A stretch of 64,000 nucleotides of DNA from Limnanthes douglasii subsp. nivea (Eukaryota > Streptophyta > Magnoliopsida > Brassicales > Limnanthaceae), in the NCBI GenBank assembly GCA_036936605.1, contig JAUPFV010000003.1:143996997-144060996 (forward strand), read 5' to 3'. Below are positions 1-12,257 of the stretch, piece after piece (positions within the stretch are counted from its first letter, which is position 1; the number at the start of each line of letters is the position of its first letter). Under the pieces are notes generated by a model. It did no database searches and was not told where the DNA came from. It saw nothing but the letters and a program-made list of their open reading frames with translations. A program made the translations under genes and the position numbers.

Positions 1-113
1 GTAATCCTAGTAATCTATTTATATGGAATAAATAGACTTACTAGATAATAGTCCTAATGGTCTCGTATACATGAGACCAAAGATGACATTACCCATTTTA
101 GCTTCACTGTCAA

Positions 114-213
114 TGACACAAAAGTGTACCGCCGAACACGGTACATATTCAAGGCATAATGACACTATGAGAGACACAAAACTGTACCGCCGAACACAGT
201 ACACTGTCAAGGC
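114..213. repeat. Two-copy tandem repeat, 58-bp period, with palindromic core
   Basis: Two units at about 114-155 and 172-213 share the core ACCGCCGAACAC, flanked by GTGT/GGTAC in the first copy and CTGT/AGTAC in the second. Each core can fold: in unit 1 GTACCG pairs with CGGTAC across a 7-base loop, and in unit 2 TGTAC pairs with GTACA. A separate 7-bp palindrome (TGGTCTC...GAGACCA) lies at about 59-80. The small ORFs over this stretch arise from the repeat and are not supported as genes. Function unknown. Confidence 0.7.
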
Positions 214-298
214 GCTATTCGATTCATTCATAAAAGTTATTAAATTAAATTTCTTTGAATTTGTTTCGGATATAAAATATCTTGAACTTAAAAAATAA

Positions 299-1418
299 AT
301 AACTAAAAATCAAAAGTTTGGTCGATAAACTCTTGTAAATGAAAGATAGATATATAATAGTTTAGAAAACTTAGGAGAAAGTATATGCTAATTGCTTTAG
401 GGGTTGAGCTTACTATTCTATATATAAGATTCAAGAAAACCTTCGAAAGATATGTATTTTCTCATAAAAGTAACATATGTTATTCAAAATGTTTAAATTT
501 AAAAATTCACAGATGTATATTGTATTAAATTATTTCTAAATTTATCTCTTTACGATAACGACCAACATATACCATAAATCTAAGATGAAAATCACCATAA
601 TATGCTAAATATGTTGTCTAATGACTTGTTGATACCAATTACCAATTACCTACTACAACCAAATAAAATTGGAAATATTTACAAAATATAATTTCAAAAC
701 TTATAGTTTCTTCCTTTTAGATGTTGATATTACTAATTCTCGAGATAATGTTCTCGATTTCATAAGCATGAAAAAATGTGAGGTGAGTGATGTCTTTATA
801 AATAATTTATTTTTATGCTGTTACAATATCATTAAAACTACAAAACATTTTCATTAATAATCAAGTATTTTGGCAGACGGATCTGTTATGTCTAAAATAC
901 ACATATAAGAAAAATATGATTCAATCTTTCATTAATTTTTACTTTTGTCTTGAACTTATATGTCTAGAATTTGTATTGTAGATGCAAACATAAGATATAC
1001 TAAAATTTATTTATTTTCCTAATATATTTGGACTGTGAGTTTACCATTTGAAATAAATAGTATGTCTCGTAATAAGTATCCTAACTATTCAACTTCTTTC
1101 CCCGTTATGGTTTATGAAGTGGGACTCCAAGACTTAATAAGATGTATACATTGTTTATTTGATCCCAAATAAATTGCTGAGTTGCAAAAATAAACATCAA
1201 TTCCACTAGCATATTTGTACCTTTCAAGTACCTCATACAAAATTGGAATATTTGAGACACGCGTCTTTGGTCTTTTCAAAGTAACCAAAACACTTATATA
1301 AGTTCATACTTCGATTACTAGTAAATATAATTAATTTACACACCAAAAATAAAATATCACTCTAGTGAATAAATGCACATATATAAGACTTCATATAACA
1401 TAACGTATTCAAACTGAG
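299..1418. other. Unassigned AT-rich DNA
   Basis: No recognisable gene, RNA or element. The longest ORF (669-857, plus) has no domain I know and no splice or promoter support. Confidence 0.6.
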
Positions 1419-1424
1419 TCACCA

Positions 1425-1625
1425 CCTATCCTTTTTTCCTTTTTTTCTCAGAGGGAACCGGCCGCCGCTATTCAACGAGTGCGCATAGGGTAAACTCCAG
1501 TGTGACGCAATAGTATACAAACTAACGCCAGAAGGTAAACCATACAAAATGACAGGCTCAAACCAATAAAGCGTTTGTAGAGGAGGTCGAATGCATGACC
1601 TTTTAGACACCACTCGTCCTATATT
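1425..1625 (-). mobile_element. Probable tRNA-derived SINE
   Basis: Read on the minus strand, an A-box-like stretch (GGACGAGTGG, plus 1611-1620) is followed by a tRNA-like B box (GCATTCGACCTCC, about plus 1581-1593). Then come a unique body and an A-rich tail at about 1430-1452 (AAAAAAAGG...). Internal Pol III boxes plus an A-rich 3' end is the layout of plant SINEs. The A-to-B spacing is shorter than in a tRNA, so the head may be deleted. I see no clear target-site duplication. The minus ORF over it (1419-1730) is probably a by-product of SINE sequence. Confidence 0.45.
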
Positions 1626-1739
1626 CTTTATGAGTTTCAAATTAACATAGAAGATGTAAATTATGTTTGAATTTAAGATGTTTAATTTTAGCAAATATAT
1701 TTTTAAATGTAGTACTATATCTAGTGACATATCCCTTCA

Positions 1740-2330
1740 TTATTTTTTAATATTTTACTTCTAAAATGGAGTTTATATTTTCAAAATCCTTCATATTATA
1801 AGTATAATGTGTTTTATTTCAAAAATTATTTTAATATCATAAGTCATTTACGTATATGAATATTATAATGATTTTGTGTATAAATATTTGTTCTCCATAC
1901 AGTTTCTTAAACCCCTTAAAATACCCTGAGAAAATCAAAATTTTATAGTATTTTTGGATACATGTTTTAGACCATATAATACATTACTCTATTATTTTTA
2001 ATTTTTGTATATTCTATTTTATTTTTAAAAACATATATTTTTTTTATTATCTTAAGTTTTCTAGTCCAAATGTACTAATGTCTATTTTTTTAATATTTTT
2101 TAATTTTTTAATTTTTATTTTAACATAATATTTTAAATATTTAAAACTTTTTGTAAATATATTTCTCTTTTTTTAATAAATTTAATGACTTTCTAGATTT
2201 TTTCTTAATATTAAAATAAAATATGACAAGTGATTTGATTTTATCATACTAATATATAAAAAAGTTATGGAAAAAGTAAAAATACAAATAAATATTTTAA
2301 AATAAGAACTACTCCACGAATTCTCCAAGA
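1740..2330. other. Very AT-rich spacer
   Basis: Dominated by T and A runs. No gene or repeat unit identified. Confidence 0.6.
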
Positions 2331-2929
2331 TTGAGAGAATACCTTCTTCTTCTGATCACCGCCCTTACATAGCCAGGCCTAATGCCACTCTCTTCCACTC
2401 ATGGTGGGTGGAATGGTTAGCCAGATACTAACATTAATGGATCCGTCTTCAACAAATCATGTTTCAAATTCCTTTCATGAACATGTTAATAATTGTTACA
2501 TGTCCAAAACTAGAGTTATAAACAATGACCTTCCAACCTTGCCTAAAAAACATTCCAAGCTTCAAAACAAAAATCTTACATTACCAACTCACAAATAACC
2601 AAATATACAAGGTTATGATGAGAAATTCCCAATCTTAAAAGATAATCCTATCTATGACCAAAGTTCTCCGAAACAGAAGAGTCCTCATCCTCTGCAAAAC
2701 AAAAGCCAAATCAAAATTTACATGGATGAAACAAGATCAAGCCGAAGGAATTTATTCATGACAACGTTCTGTCTAAAGACAATAGATTTTTGAAGGCCAT
2801 TCATTTCACTGTAAAAGATAAGAAACTTCTACTCTATAATTCAAAATTTATGCTTATTAATTATTTTCTCTTGGTTGGCCACAAATGAATGTTATCCATT
2901 TTTTTTTGAAAAGTTTTCACTTTCTTGGT

Positions 2930-3200
2930 TCTCTGAATCTATTTAGTTGGGATCAAAGGCATGTACTTATTATATTAGACCTAGTTAGTTGATCTTAAGG
3001 TACTATTTAAATGTAGGCAAACATTATTTGAGACTGCTAAAATATACTGTTGAGCTCAATCCTAGACTTGAATCACCAATAACTCCTGTTTGGGCTATCT
3101 TCCTAAACTTACCCGAATATATGTACAATCAGGATACTATCCATAATATAGTTAAGTCACTAGGAATTTCCCTTCCTTACCTAGGTTCTTATTAGAAATA
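2930..3200 (+). pseudogene. LINE ORF1 relic (DUF4283-like)
   Basis: The plus-strand frame at 2989-3195 contains ESPITPVWAIFLNLPEY followed by IHNIVKSLG. This is the pattern of the DUF4283 RNA-binding region found in ORF1 of plant L1-type LINEs (ESPI-x-VW...LP...I...LG). The LINE at 57-62 kb carries the same block on the minus strand (62127-62342). The frame stops just after this block. Weaker LINE-like fragments may flank it from about 2330 to 4260, including a possible RNase H-like AELRAIILLKSLEL near 4152-4195, but I could not build a continuous element. Confidence 0.5.
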
Positions 3201-4260
3201 TACCCAAATTCAACTACTGCAAATCATGAATTGAATTAGATGTTTTTAAATCTCTCTCACACAAGCTATGAATTGGATTTGGAGATCATGATTGTTTATG
3301 GCTCGATATTATTTACGGAGATATGACCTCATACTTCCTTGACTACCATCACCTTGCTATACTGAAACATACTGCAATAAAATATTGACAACCAATAATG
3401 GATTATCTTCAAGAAGAACTAAGTTAGCCTCTCATCGTAAAGTTAAAATAAACCAAAATCTCTCCTTTCAAAATGAACAGGGGTTCTCAAAAGAATATCA
3501 ATAATTGTAAGTGGAAACAAATTAGATGGAATAGTTCCTCATCCAACTACAAATCCTCCAAAAAAGATGAAACTCAGGTGAACTAGAATTCTAATTAAGA
3601 ACTTATCAGATGATGGATTATCCTATAATAAAACAACCCAATTTCCTCATTTGAATCCATCGGAGGATGGATTATCCTATAAGAAACATACTATCACTTT
3701 CTCCTTTATCAGAACGTAGAAAAAAAAATCTTCAAAGGCTTTCACCAACTATGACGAGCAAACTGCTAATGATAACAACCATATACTTTTAGAGTTTGAA
3801 ACATTTACGATAGAGGAAAGGAACACACAATAATTGAAGCTCTACAAGCTATAGAACTAAGAAGTCTCTCTATATCTCAAACATATGGCTATATAGCAGA
3901 AGGTAAAGACAAAAGACTACTTATATCTCTATCACATGACTAGGAGAAGGAAAAGACCGTAAAATAACTCATGGTAGTCTACCTTTATCTCATGTCATAA
4001 GAAACATTGAAGAAAGTATGGAGTTTCAAAAGATGTATAGCAAAAAGATGAAGCATTCCAGAAAAAAGCCTCTTAAAAGACTTATGAATCACAATGCTAA
4101 AACATCCATTGGTACTCCTAAATGACTACTACAAGGCATAACCGGGCTGCTGCTGAATTAAGAGCAATTATTCTACTTAAAAGCTTAGAATTAAGATGTC
4201 TAAGATTAGAAGACTAAGGGGTTCTCGAGCTCTCTAAGTCTTCGAATATCGATTTTTTAA

Positions 4261-5945
4261 TCTAACAACCATACAAAAGTTTTATGAAACCTCAAATCAT
4301 TCAGTCTAAAATAGTATATGGGTTTTCATGCTATGCTTAATAAGTGACTAATAAATATGCATATTTTAATAATTGATATTAAAAATTTGAAGCAAGTATT
4401 TATACCTGAATTTCAGTTTACACCTTATAGTATATTTTCAAGTCTTGAGAATCTTCTGAACTCTAAAGACAAAGAAAAAAATATATTTAAGTGAACATTT
4501 AATAGGCAGATATGCTATCAACCGAAATTGATGTTGAAATGGAAATTAGAATATAATTTTGCGAATAAAAAAATTTACAGAGAAAGAAGACTATCTGAAA
4601 CTTACCTTAGATTCAAGAGTAAACCTTGAAAAATGACAGCGATTTGTAGTTTTTACACGATCAACAAATCAGGGGGCTTGATCTTCCACAAGGACTATGA
4701 TTCTTAAGGATGTATGAACTCGAATGACATCATGTGCTTCAAATGCTTACTGGAAAGATGTCATGGATAATGAAACCAATGGGTAGATATGGAGATATTT
4801 TGTGATTGATTCAGGATTCTCTTAAATTCACAATTTCTACTTGGATTACAAAAGAGGTTGCTAATATGCCTATGACCAAATTGCTCGAAATAATAAGAAC
4901 ACACAGAAAATAAATTTAGAGAAGTGATTTATTTCGAATCAGATACAGACTCAATAAAAAACATTTAATATAAGAATATATTTTCTAGAAATTAGTTATA
5001 TGTTTTACCTGGAAAAATTTAAACGACTGGTTATCTTTTGTGCTCTTTTCGTGATTCATATTTTTGTTTTGGTTGGATCAAACATTCATAGCGAATCCCA
5101 AAAAGTTTAAAAAAACATCAAATAGAAAAATATCACTGTATAAATCGTTACTTACAAAAATATGGAGCAAACAATTTTATTAAAAGAAATTTAACTCATA
5201 AGCTTAAAAATTTAATTAAAACAAAATTTTAATTTGTTACCAAAAAGTCGAATTAAAAGTCTTAAAAAAAATCACTAAAATCTTAAATATTTTCGATACC
5301 ATTTTTATATTAATCTATGTTCTTTAAAGAGATGACGCTTCGATTGATAAAGGAAATAATAGCTTCAGTGACAAAAATGAATTAGAAAAATAAGAATCTA
5401 ATTTTAGACTTCTATTTTAGGGATCGATTTTTTTGTGCTTGGTTTATGGGCATGCCCGAATATTATATATAAATTGATTTATCACTCAAAATTTAATTAA
5501 ACAGATTACTTTTAGTAAAAAAAATATGCAAGGGAACCAACGGCATAACTCCAATTAATAATAAACAAAAACAAAAGTAAGATAAACAGTAAAAACTGTA
5601 TTTTTATTTTAATTATATTCTCTTGTTAAAATATACAACAAAAAGGAATGAATGCAAGAAAGGGTGTTAATTCTAAGTCCTATAGAAAAGAAATACCACG
5701 ATCTTATTTTCTTCTTCATGAATCAAGGTCATTGTCTTGTGACTTTTTAAATGGACTACACTGTGTGAATGAAAACTGGGAAAAAAAATGCATAGATTTA
5801 ATCCTAAGAAAGTCAAGCACGCATCATTAATTTTTCAATTAGTTTAAAGTGACTTTCTTAGCAATTTGCTAACCATAGTCACCCAGGTCCGCAACCGTTC
5901 GATACGGTTAAAGGGATCGCATATTTTCTAACCATGCCTATATTT
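4261..5945. other. Intergenic DNA upstream of the HIPP gene
   Basis: AT-rich with no recognised gene. A 60-codon plus ORF at 5648-5830 has no known domain and lies within the region that should hold the promoter of the downstream gene. Confidence 0.5.
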
Positions 5946-5950
5946 GATAG

Positions 5951-6085
5951 TATATATACCACTTACCTGGCATACACACAGACTATCAACTCCTTCCTAT
6001 ATACACTCATTACAGACAGCACCACAGAGTATCACCTCCTTCCTTCTTTCCCATCACCATTTGTTTGGTGCTCTCTCTCTCTACC
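5951..6085 (+). promoter_or_regulatory. Putative core promoter and 5' UTR of the HIPP gene
   Basis: A TATA-box-like TATATATA at 5951-5958 lies 128 bp before the start codon. The leader ends in a CT-rich run (CTCTCTCTCTCT, 6071-6082), a common feature of plant 5' UTRs, just before ACCATGAAG. The transcription start is not determined. Confidence 0.5.
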
Positions 6086-6790
6086 ATGAAGGTAATTAGA
6101 TTGTACTGTTTTGAATTTGTCTTAAAGGTGAATTATTAAGTTATTGAGTTGAAGGTATACGTACTACAAATATTATTTTTAATATTTGACAATAAAGGTT
6201 CATGTGTGCAACAAACAAGCTCATGCATCTTTCTTTGACATAAAATATATAAATATACTGCAGCAAAGAATAGTTATCAAAGTGGATATGACGAAAGACG
6301 AAAAAGGCAAAACCAAGGCTAAAAAGATTGCTGCAGTAGCAAAAGGTTGGTTAGTGATTCGAGATATATATATATATATACCATGTATCATGTATGCATC
6401 TATATATGAAGGTACTAATCAATTGTTCATCGAGTAGGAGTTTCATCTGTGGCTATAGAAGGGCCTCTTAAGGACCATCTTGTTGTGGTTGGGGACGATG
6501 TTGATTCGGCAATCTTGATTAAGGATCTCAGGAAAAAGGTGGGACATGCAAATATTGTGAGTGTTAAAGTTGTGCATCCAAACCCATATCAAAACGACAA
6601 GAAATGCATCTGTGACTTTCTTTCACGTACTTGTGATTACTGCCTATCGAAAAATTCTCCGTACCCATACACCATCATCCCACCAGCATATCTATACCAT
6701 GAACCCCCTCGTTCTAGTTATACTAATCCAGTATATCATTACGGAGTGATCGATGATTCATGTCAATCTAAAACTTGCTCCATTGTTTGA
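6086..6790 (+). CDS. Heavy metal-associated isoprenylated plant protein (HIPP-like), three exons
   Basis: Proposed exons are 6086-6091, 6264-6345 and 6438-6790, with GT-AG introns, giving 146 residues. A two-codon first exon (Met-Lys) before Q-R-I-V-I-K-V is typical of this family. Residues 3 to about 75 form an HMA fold: IVIKV strand, IAAVAKGVSSVAIEG, LVVVGDDVDS and LRKKVGHANIVSV. The C-terminus CSIV is a CaaX box, so prenylation and membrane or nuclear targeting are expected from the family. The HMA loop normally has M-x-C-x-x-C, but here both cysteines are lysines (Lys13, Lys16), so classical metal binding is unlikely. A cysteine cluster instead lies in the linker (Cys86, Cys88, Cys95, Cys98), followed by a Pro/Tyr-rich stretch. 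The reading frame is clean across both joins. An AATAAA at 6924-6929 could serve as the poly(A) signal, at the edge of a degraded retroelement. Confidence 0.85.
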
Positions 6791-6904
6791 TATAGCAACG
6801 TCATCTCCAATTTTTTTATTGTAACTTTTGTATTTTTCTATTGAATCTTCGTAGATTGTAGCATCATATTGTAAGTGGATCTTTCTACATATTCTTATGC
6901 CATT

Positions 6905-7485
6905 TACATAAGCCCTTTTTATTAATAAATAAGTTACTAAAAGATTATCAAAAGATAAAAAATTCAACCACTTTTTGTAACAAAAGATGATATGATTTAC
7001 AGAATCCTTCCCAATGTTTATCTCTCACTTCACTCATCTCTCAAAATATTTAAATTTATTTTTCTCTTCTAAAAAATATACTTTTCGCGCAATCGCATCA
7101 TACATTGCATAGATATATATTCTTCTATTTATAAGTTGAGGGAAAATTCTAATTCTTTAAAAGACCTATAAAATAAAAGACCCCGTTATGGTCCACCTGT
7201 TGTGCTTTAGTCCAGGTCGTTTCAGATCAGAGTACTTTGGATAAACTCACTTCGAATCGTCATGTCTCGGTTCAACACACATTTACTTTGATACAATAAT
7301 CACCATTCTTTAAAAGTTTGTCTCAGACCTTAGGATCCAGCAGACATCTATGCCACTAAGTCATAAAACTTTACCCAAAAAGTGTAAAAAATTCTTATTA
7401 GCACATGACTTCGACAGATCCAACTATACACATGTAGTCCTACGACGACCTCTGTTGAAGAGTTACTTCTAGCCTACACCTAACA
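6905..7485 (-). repeat. 3' LTR of copia I, left end truncated
   Basis: Aligns with 11160-11741, for example the shared TGATTTAC, CTCTCA and TTCTTCTATTTATA blocks at 6990-7135 and 11218-11362. On the minus strand it starts TGTTAGG at 7485, just after a purine-rich GTGGAGAAT (polypurine tract). The outer ~200 bp present in the other LTR (10958-11160) cannot be found on the left, so this copy is cut or badly diverged beyond about 6905-6940. Confidence 0.7.
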
Positions 7486-7599
7486 ATTCTCCACGTAGAC
7501 TTATAGTAAGTTCAGGATCTGTTGCATCAAATGTTCTACTCTTTGAAGACTAGCTCACGTATATGCCATATTTGCACTAGCCTCATGCAGTTCGTGAAA

Positions 7600-8720
7600 T
7601 TTGAAATCGGCAATACCTTAGCATAAGTTACGGCCTAGGAAATATCAGGTTTCGTGCAAATCATAACATACATAATGCTACCACTAACATTGGCATAAGT
7701 TATCTCCAATATGTACTTCTTATCTTCTGCTTTGGTTGGTGCTTGAGTGCTATTGAATTTGAATTGAGAGCCAATAGAAGTTCTAACCGATTTAGGTTCG
7801 AACATAGCGAAATTCCGTTGGATCCTATGTATATATTATTATTGAGATAGAAATAAATACCCATTCGATCTATTTATCTTGATCTCAACACCAAGTATCC
7901 TCTTAGCCTCTCGCATATTCTTAATCTCAAACTCTCCTTTTAGTCGAGTCTTCACATTTTCAAGATTCCTCATATCTCTTCTAGTTATTAGTATGTCATC
8001 CACATACAACAACAATAGGACTTGTCTGTTCCATGTATGTTTCCTCATTCTAATAGCCATAATTATCATATAACTAGGCACATATTTGATGGATCATATA
8101 AAATAATCAAATCTTCTATTACACTGCATGCACGACTGTTTCAACTCATAAATGGGTTTTGTCAACAAATACACATCACCCTCTTTTCCTTATTTAAACC
8201 CCTTAGGTTGACACATGTAAATTGTCTCTTCCATCACCATCCATGAAGGCAATGGTAACATTATTTGATCTAATTGAAGATCAAGTTTGTAACAAAATTG
8301 ACACAATAACCTCAGAAATATCTCATTGAACTCGACACCATTTTTCTGTAAAGTCATTAGTTTAGAGCCTAGCCTTGTATCCGAGTAACTCAACACCAGC
8401 AATACATGGTTTCTTTTTGAATATCCATTTACTCTCAATCAGCTTCTTACCGGCTATTTCATAAGAATTCAGGTGTTCATCTTTTTGGGAGATATCACTT
8501 ATTATTTCATGGTTGTGAGCCACTTCTCTTTATCACTCATCTTGATATTATCATGATATGTTTCGGGTTCAAGAACATCTCCATGTATTTTAAATGATAA
8601 AGTATAACAAATTAATAAAAAAGACAAACTCTGCAGTTGTTTACTTTGGTTTTTGTGCTTTATCTCTCGCCAGTTGATAACTATCAAGATCATGTTTCTC
8701 TCTGTTATGATCATTTGAAG
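7600..8720 (-). pseudogene. Copia I reverse transcriptase remnant
   Basis: The minus frame 8081-7839 contains LLLLYVDDILITRRD, the RT active-site YVDD box, then a GVEI segment. Frame 8438-8190 contains DLQLDQ...EETIYMCQPKGF, the N-terminal RT block of copia elements. Frame 8714-8502 matches the region just before RT. The frames are offset, so several indels separate them. No full-length polymerase is possible. Confidence 0.8.
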
Positions 8721-9229
8721 GCCCTAGAACACCATACCCTCAGTCTGGCTTCAGACTCAAAGTATAACCACGTCTAAAATATTTATGCACAGAAATATCA
8801 CCAGTATCACTTTGTAGATCAGATCTACTATCAACTTCTCATCTCTTCTCAAAATTATTAGGTTGAGTCTCCACAACCTTCTTCAATGGCATATCCTCAT
8901 AATTGAAACCACTTCCCTACTAATAAAATCCTCCAGACATCCAGGTTCAAGGGACTACATCTTATACCCTTTCTCATTTCCGATAGTCGATGAAACAAAT
9001 ATTTCAACATTTTTGGCCTAACCTTATCTTGCTTACATATGCGTAGACAACATATTCCAACACTGTCAAATGTTCAAACTTAGGTTTATCCGTTCTGTAA
9101 GAGTTTTGATGATAAAGAAACTTAAGTGACGTTGATAGAATCTTATAGATGATATATGTAGCCATTTTCACAGATTCTTCTCATAACCTTCGACATGTTT
9201 CAATTGTATGAAGAATACATCTAATATGT

Positions 9230-9690
9230 TCCAACAATGTTCGATTCATTCTCTCAGCAAGTCCGTTTTGTTGAAGAGTCTCTTTTACAGTTTGGTATCA
9301 AACAATTTCAAGGTTTGCACAATAGCTAGTGAGCTCTTTATTTATATATACCAAGACATTATAAGTCTAAAGCTTCTTTAGAATTTTCATGGTTTGATTC
9401 TCTACAAATATATTCCATTCAAAAAGGCAAGAAATGTTTCATCTTAGATCTTCCAAAGTACAACCCATTATTTTATTGAATAGTCATCAATCAACGACAA
9501 AAAGTACATTGCATCACCTGTGGTAGGTTCCCATGCCGGATCCCAAAGATCTGAATGAACATAATCAATGATTCCTTTGGATTTATGGTTACTGGGTAAA
9601 AAATTAACCTCTTGCTCTTACCCAATACATTGCTTTCACAAAAGCTCAGCTTCTGAACTACGGTACCATCTAACACCAATGTCTACTTAA
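9230..9690 (-). pseudogene. Copia I integrase remnant
   Basis: The minus frame 9679-9491 contains SFCESNVLGKSKRLIFYP and a degenerate H-x-D-L-W-G-like segment, the junction of GAG-pre-integrase and the integrase core. Decayed integrase core continues to about 9240. The catalytic D,D,E residues cannot be followed in one frame. Confidence 0.65.
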
Positions 9691-9869
9691 TTCACTAAGT
9701 CTCTTCTCACTTAAATGCTTTAGTCAATGATTCCAAAACCTAATAGAATCTTTCACCATACTAGACACGCCCCATAATACTACAAATACCTCGGGAACTA
9801 ACACACCTTTAGTCTTATTAGTTTTCATAACAACAAGATAGCCTTACAAGACACTAAGTCTTCAATCAC

Positions 9870-10900
9870 CACCTCTATAAGTAAACCATTTCTCATCTAA
9901 CATCCCAATACAAAAAAGGATGAATTTAACTTTGGGTGCATATATTACATTTTTAATCACTATCTCAAGTCATGTAGACAACTTCATCCAAACAATTTCA
10001 ACCCCTTTGACATCGCATGACTCATTATTCCCGAGGATGAACCTTTCACCATCAAGCATTCATAACTCTTCAAACAAATATTTATTAAAAAGTAATATGA
10101 TAAATGATGTACCAAAATCCAACACCCATATATTGTTTTACCTGCAAGAATAAGATTTCATTAACCTATCATCGTACTCACAATCATCACACACTATTGT
10201 AGTATATCCGACTTTCGTCTTCTGATATTTGTTACCACTTTCCTTCTTCTGACAGTTCCGACTGATATCTAATTTATTATTTCATATCCAATAAATGTAT
10301 ATTAACCCTTCCCAGCCCGTCAGACTTTGAACAAGAGTTTTCTCTCTTTTTAATTGAATCTCTTTTTCCTGAACGACCCCTCACACTCAGTATGTGTTAT
10401 TCGAAGTCACCTTTTGAAATACTCTTTTTTCAATATCTTTGGAGTTGTAAGCTCTATTGAATTCAACCATCCTAATGGAAATATTTCATGTGGATAATGG
10501 TATCCATAAAATATTCATACGTCTACAACAGAGAACTTAGAAGGATTCAAGTTGAGTATCGATAGACAAGTGTAAAGTCGTTTCTTCATATAAAATATGT
10601 TTATGAATGATTTCTTCATGTAAATCGCCTCCAACATTGTAGGTTCTTCAAATACCTCTCTTATAACCTAATCTCCCAAACCTAGTATGATGATATTATG
10701 AGCTTTAAACAGTACTACGATATTAACCTATGTAGATTTATCATCAGTAGGAGAAACCAATCCTTTCTTTATCAGGTAAGCCTTAGCCGTAATTCTTTAG
10801 AGGTTAAAGTAATTCAATCATCAAAACTTGTCTAGGATAAGCTTTATCAAACTCATCTTTTGTAGCTTTATGTTTCAATGAAAGATTTTATTCGCCAACC
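9870..10900 (-). pseudogene. Copia I gag and protease remnant
   Basis: Minus-strand reading near 10130-9900 gives YGCWIL and then a degenerate version of the copia protease region, ending in VIKNVIYAPKVK. The catalytic D-S/T-G is destroyed. From about 10280 to 10860 the sequence parallels the gag region of copia II (18380-18905), including the LREV-like block near 10650. Confidence 0.55.
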
Positions 10901-10957
10901 TTCAGATTAGTGATCAATATACTTCATTTATTGTTACTCCATGCTCAACATAATACT

Positions 10958-11741
10958 TGTTAGGGAAACCATAGTTCGGTCGAGGCAAGAACGAATGTAT
11001 GATTAACAAAAATCCGAAGAAAATAATGTACCATGTTCAAGATGAGGAACAAATAAAAGAAAACGTATTAAAACCAAGCACACAATATAATTTTAACGTG
11101 GTTCTGATGGCGACAAAATCCTACAACCACGAGCAACGAATACTTATATTATATATAAGTATTTTATAGAAAAAATCTTAAAGATAAATGACCAAATCAC
11201 TCTTTGTAGCAAAGAATGACATGATTTACATAACCTTCCCTTTGATGTTTATCTCTCATCTCACTTATCTCTCAAAATACATTAAGATTTTTTTTTCTAA
11301 ATAATATATTTCTCGTGTTATCTCATCACACATTGCATATCAATATATTCTTCTATTTATAGGCTTAGTGAAAACCAAAATAGGAGACGCAATTGATATA
11401 TGAACAAATAAAAGACTATGCTTCGGTACATCTGTGGTACTTTAGTACAACTAGCACTGGATAAGAGCCGTTTAGATCAGACCACTTCAAACCATCTTTC
11501 TTTGGAGAAGCTTACCTCGACTCCCCACATATTTCTCTAGACGCAATTGTCACCGGTATTCGACAATTTGTCTCAACCTTTAGGATCTAACATACGTCTT
11601 TGCCAATAAGTCACGAGTCAAGTTTTACCAAGAAACTTTCAACACTTCTTGTTTATACATGAATTCACGAATCCAACTATGCTCATATTGTCCTACGATA
11701 ATACCTTTATTGATATTTATAGCCTACACACACCAATCACA
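10958..11741 (-). repeat. 5' LTR of copia I
   Basis: On the minus strand it ends CCTAACA at 10958, the inverse of the TGTTAGG that starts the other LTR. It carries a typical LTR segment with AACCACGTTAAAAT near 11092-11105. The outer start near 11736-11741 is eroded. Two independent tracts match the left LTR (about 11160-11400 and 11440-11735). Confidence 0.7.
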
Positions 11742-12257
11742 ATAAAAAATGAATCAAACAACAGACATGTAGATTTAAAAATCATAACTAAATAACTTTG
11801 GCATGAGTCAAACATCATTATTTCATAACTTTTATTATAATAACGGTTTAATACTACTACGCACTAATTTTGTCTTAAACACAAAAAAAACCAAAAAAGT
11901 AAGAGAGATAATGAGCTCATTTATGTTTATCAGTATATAAATGTAATTTAGTTCTACATTAATTTTTATGTTATTTAGAATATATAAATTTAAATAATTT
12001 TTTTGTTTTATAAAACTTTTATGCGTATCATATCATTTTTAAAATAAATTTGGATCACCAAAACAGATAAAATTTCTTTTTTTTAAAAGGATCGGATCAT
12101 AATGGCATGTAGCAAGGCTTGTTTAAAATATCTGAGAACAAATCCGTTTGTTATAAAGATTACAATATGTTTTCGCTGTAACAAGATAGGTTCATCACGA
12201 CAGTTTGTAAAATAATATTTTATATTTTGAATCCTTTTAATATCACTACATCTCTAA
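11742..12257. other. Unassigned AT-rich DNA
   Basis: No gene or element recognised. Confidence 0.5.

Larger units (their letters stand above)
6905..11741 (-). mobile_element. Degenerate Ty1/copia retrotransposon I
   Basis: Minus-strand order from right to left is 5' LTR, gag, protease, GAG-pre-integrase/integrase, reverse transcriptase, start of RNase H, 3' LTR: the copia order. Every coding part is frameshifted. RNase H is almost absent because the frame runs from the TKPDIS-like motif (about 7640) nearly straight into the 3' LTR. A degenerate primer-binding site lies next to the 5' LTR (minus-strand GAGCATGG near 10937-10944). The element ends about 110-130 bp after the stop codon of the convergent HIPP gene. 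No intact target-site duplication was found. Confidence 0.8.

Noticed and set aside
1581..1620. A functional tRNA gene
   Set aside because: No acceptor, D-arm or anticodon stem can be drawn; only SINE-type box remnants are present.
1419..1730. 103-codon minus ORF as a gene
   Set aside because: It overlaps a probable SINE (Pol III boxes, A tail), with no recognised protein domain.
2401..2598. Plus ORF at 2401 as a gene
   Set aside because: No motif recognised. It may be part of the decayed LINE ORF1 region, but I cannot show it.
5648..5830. Small gene upstream of the HIPP gene
   Set aside because: No known domain, no promoter or splice support, ordinary length for chance ORFs in this window.
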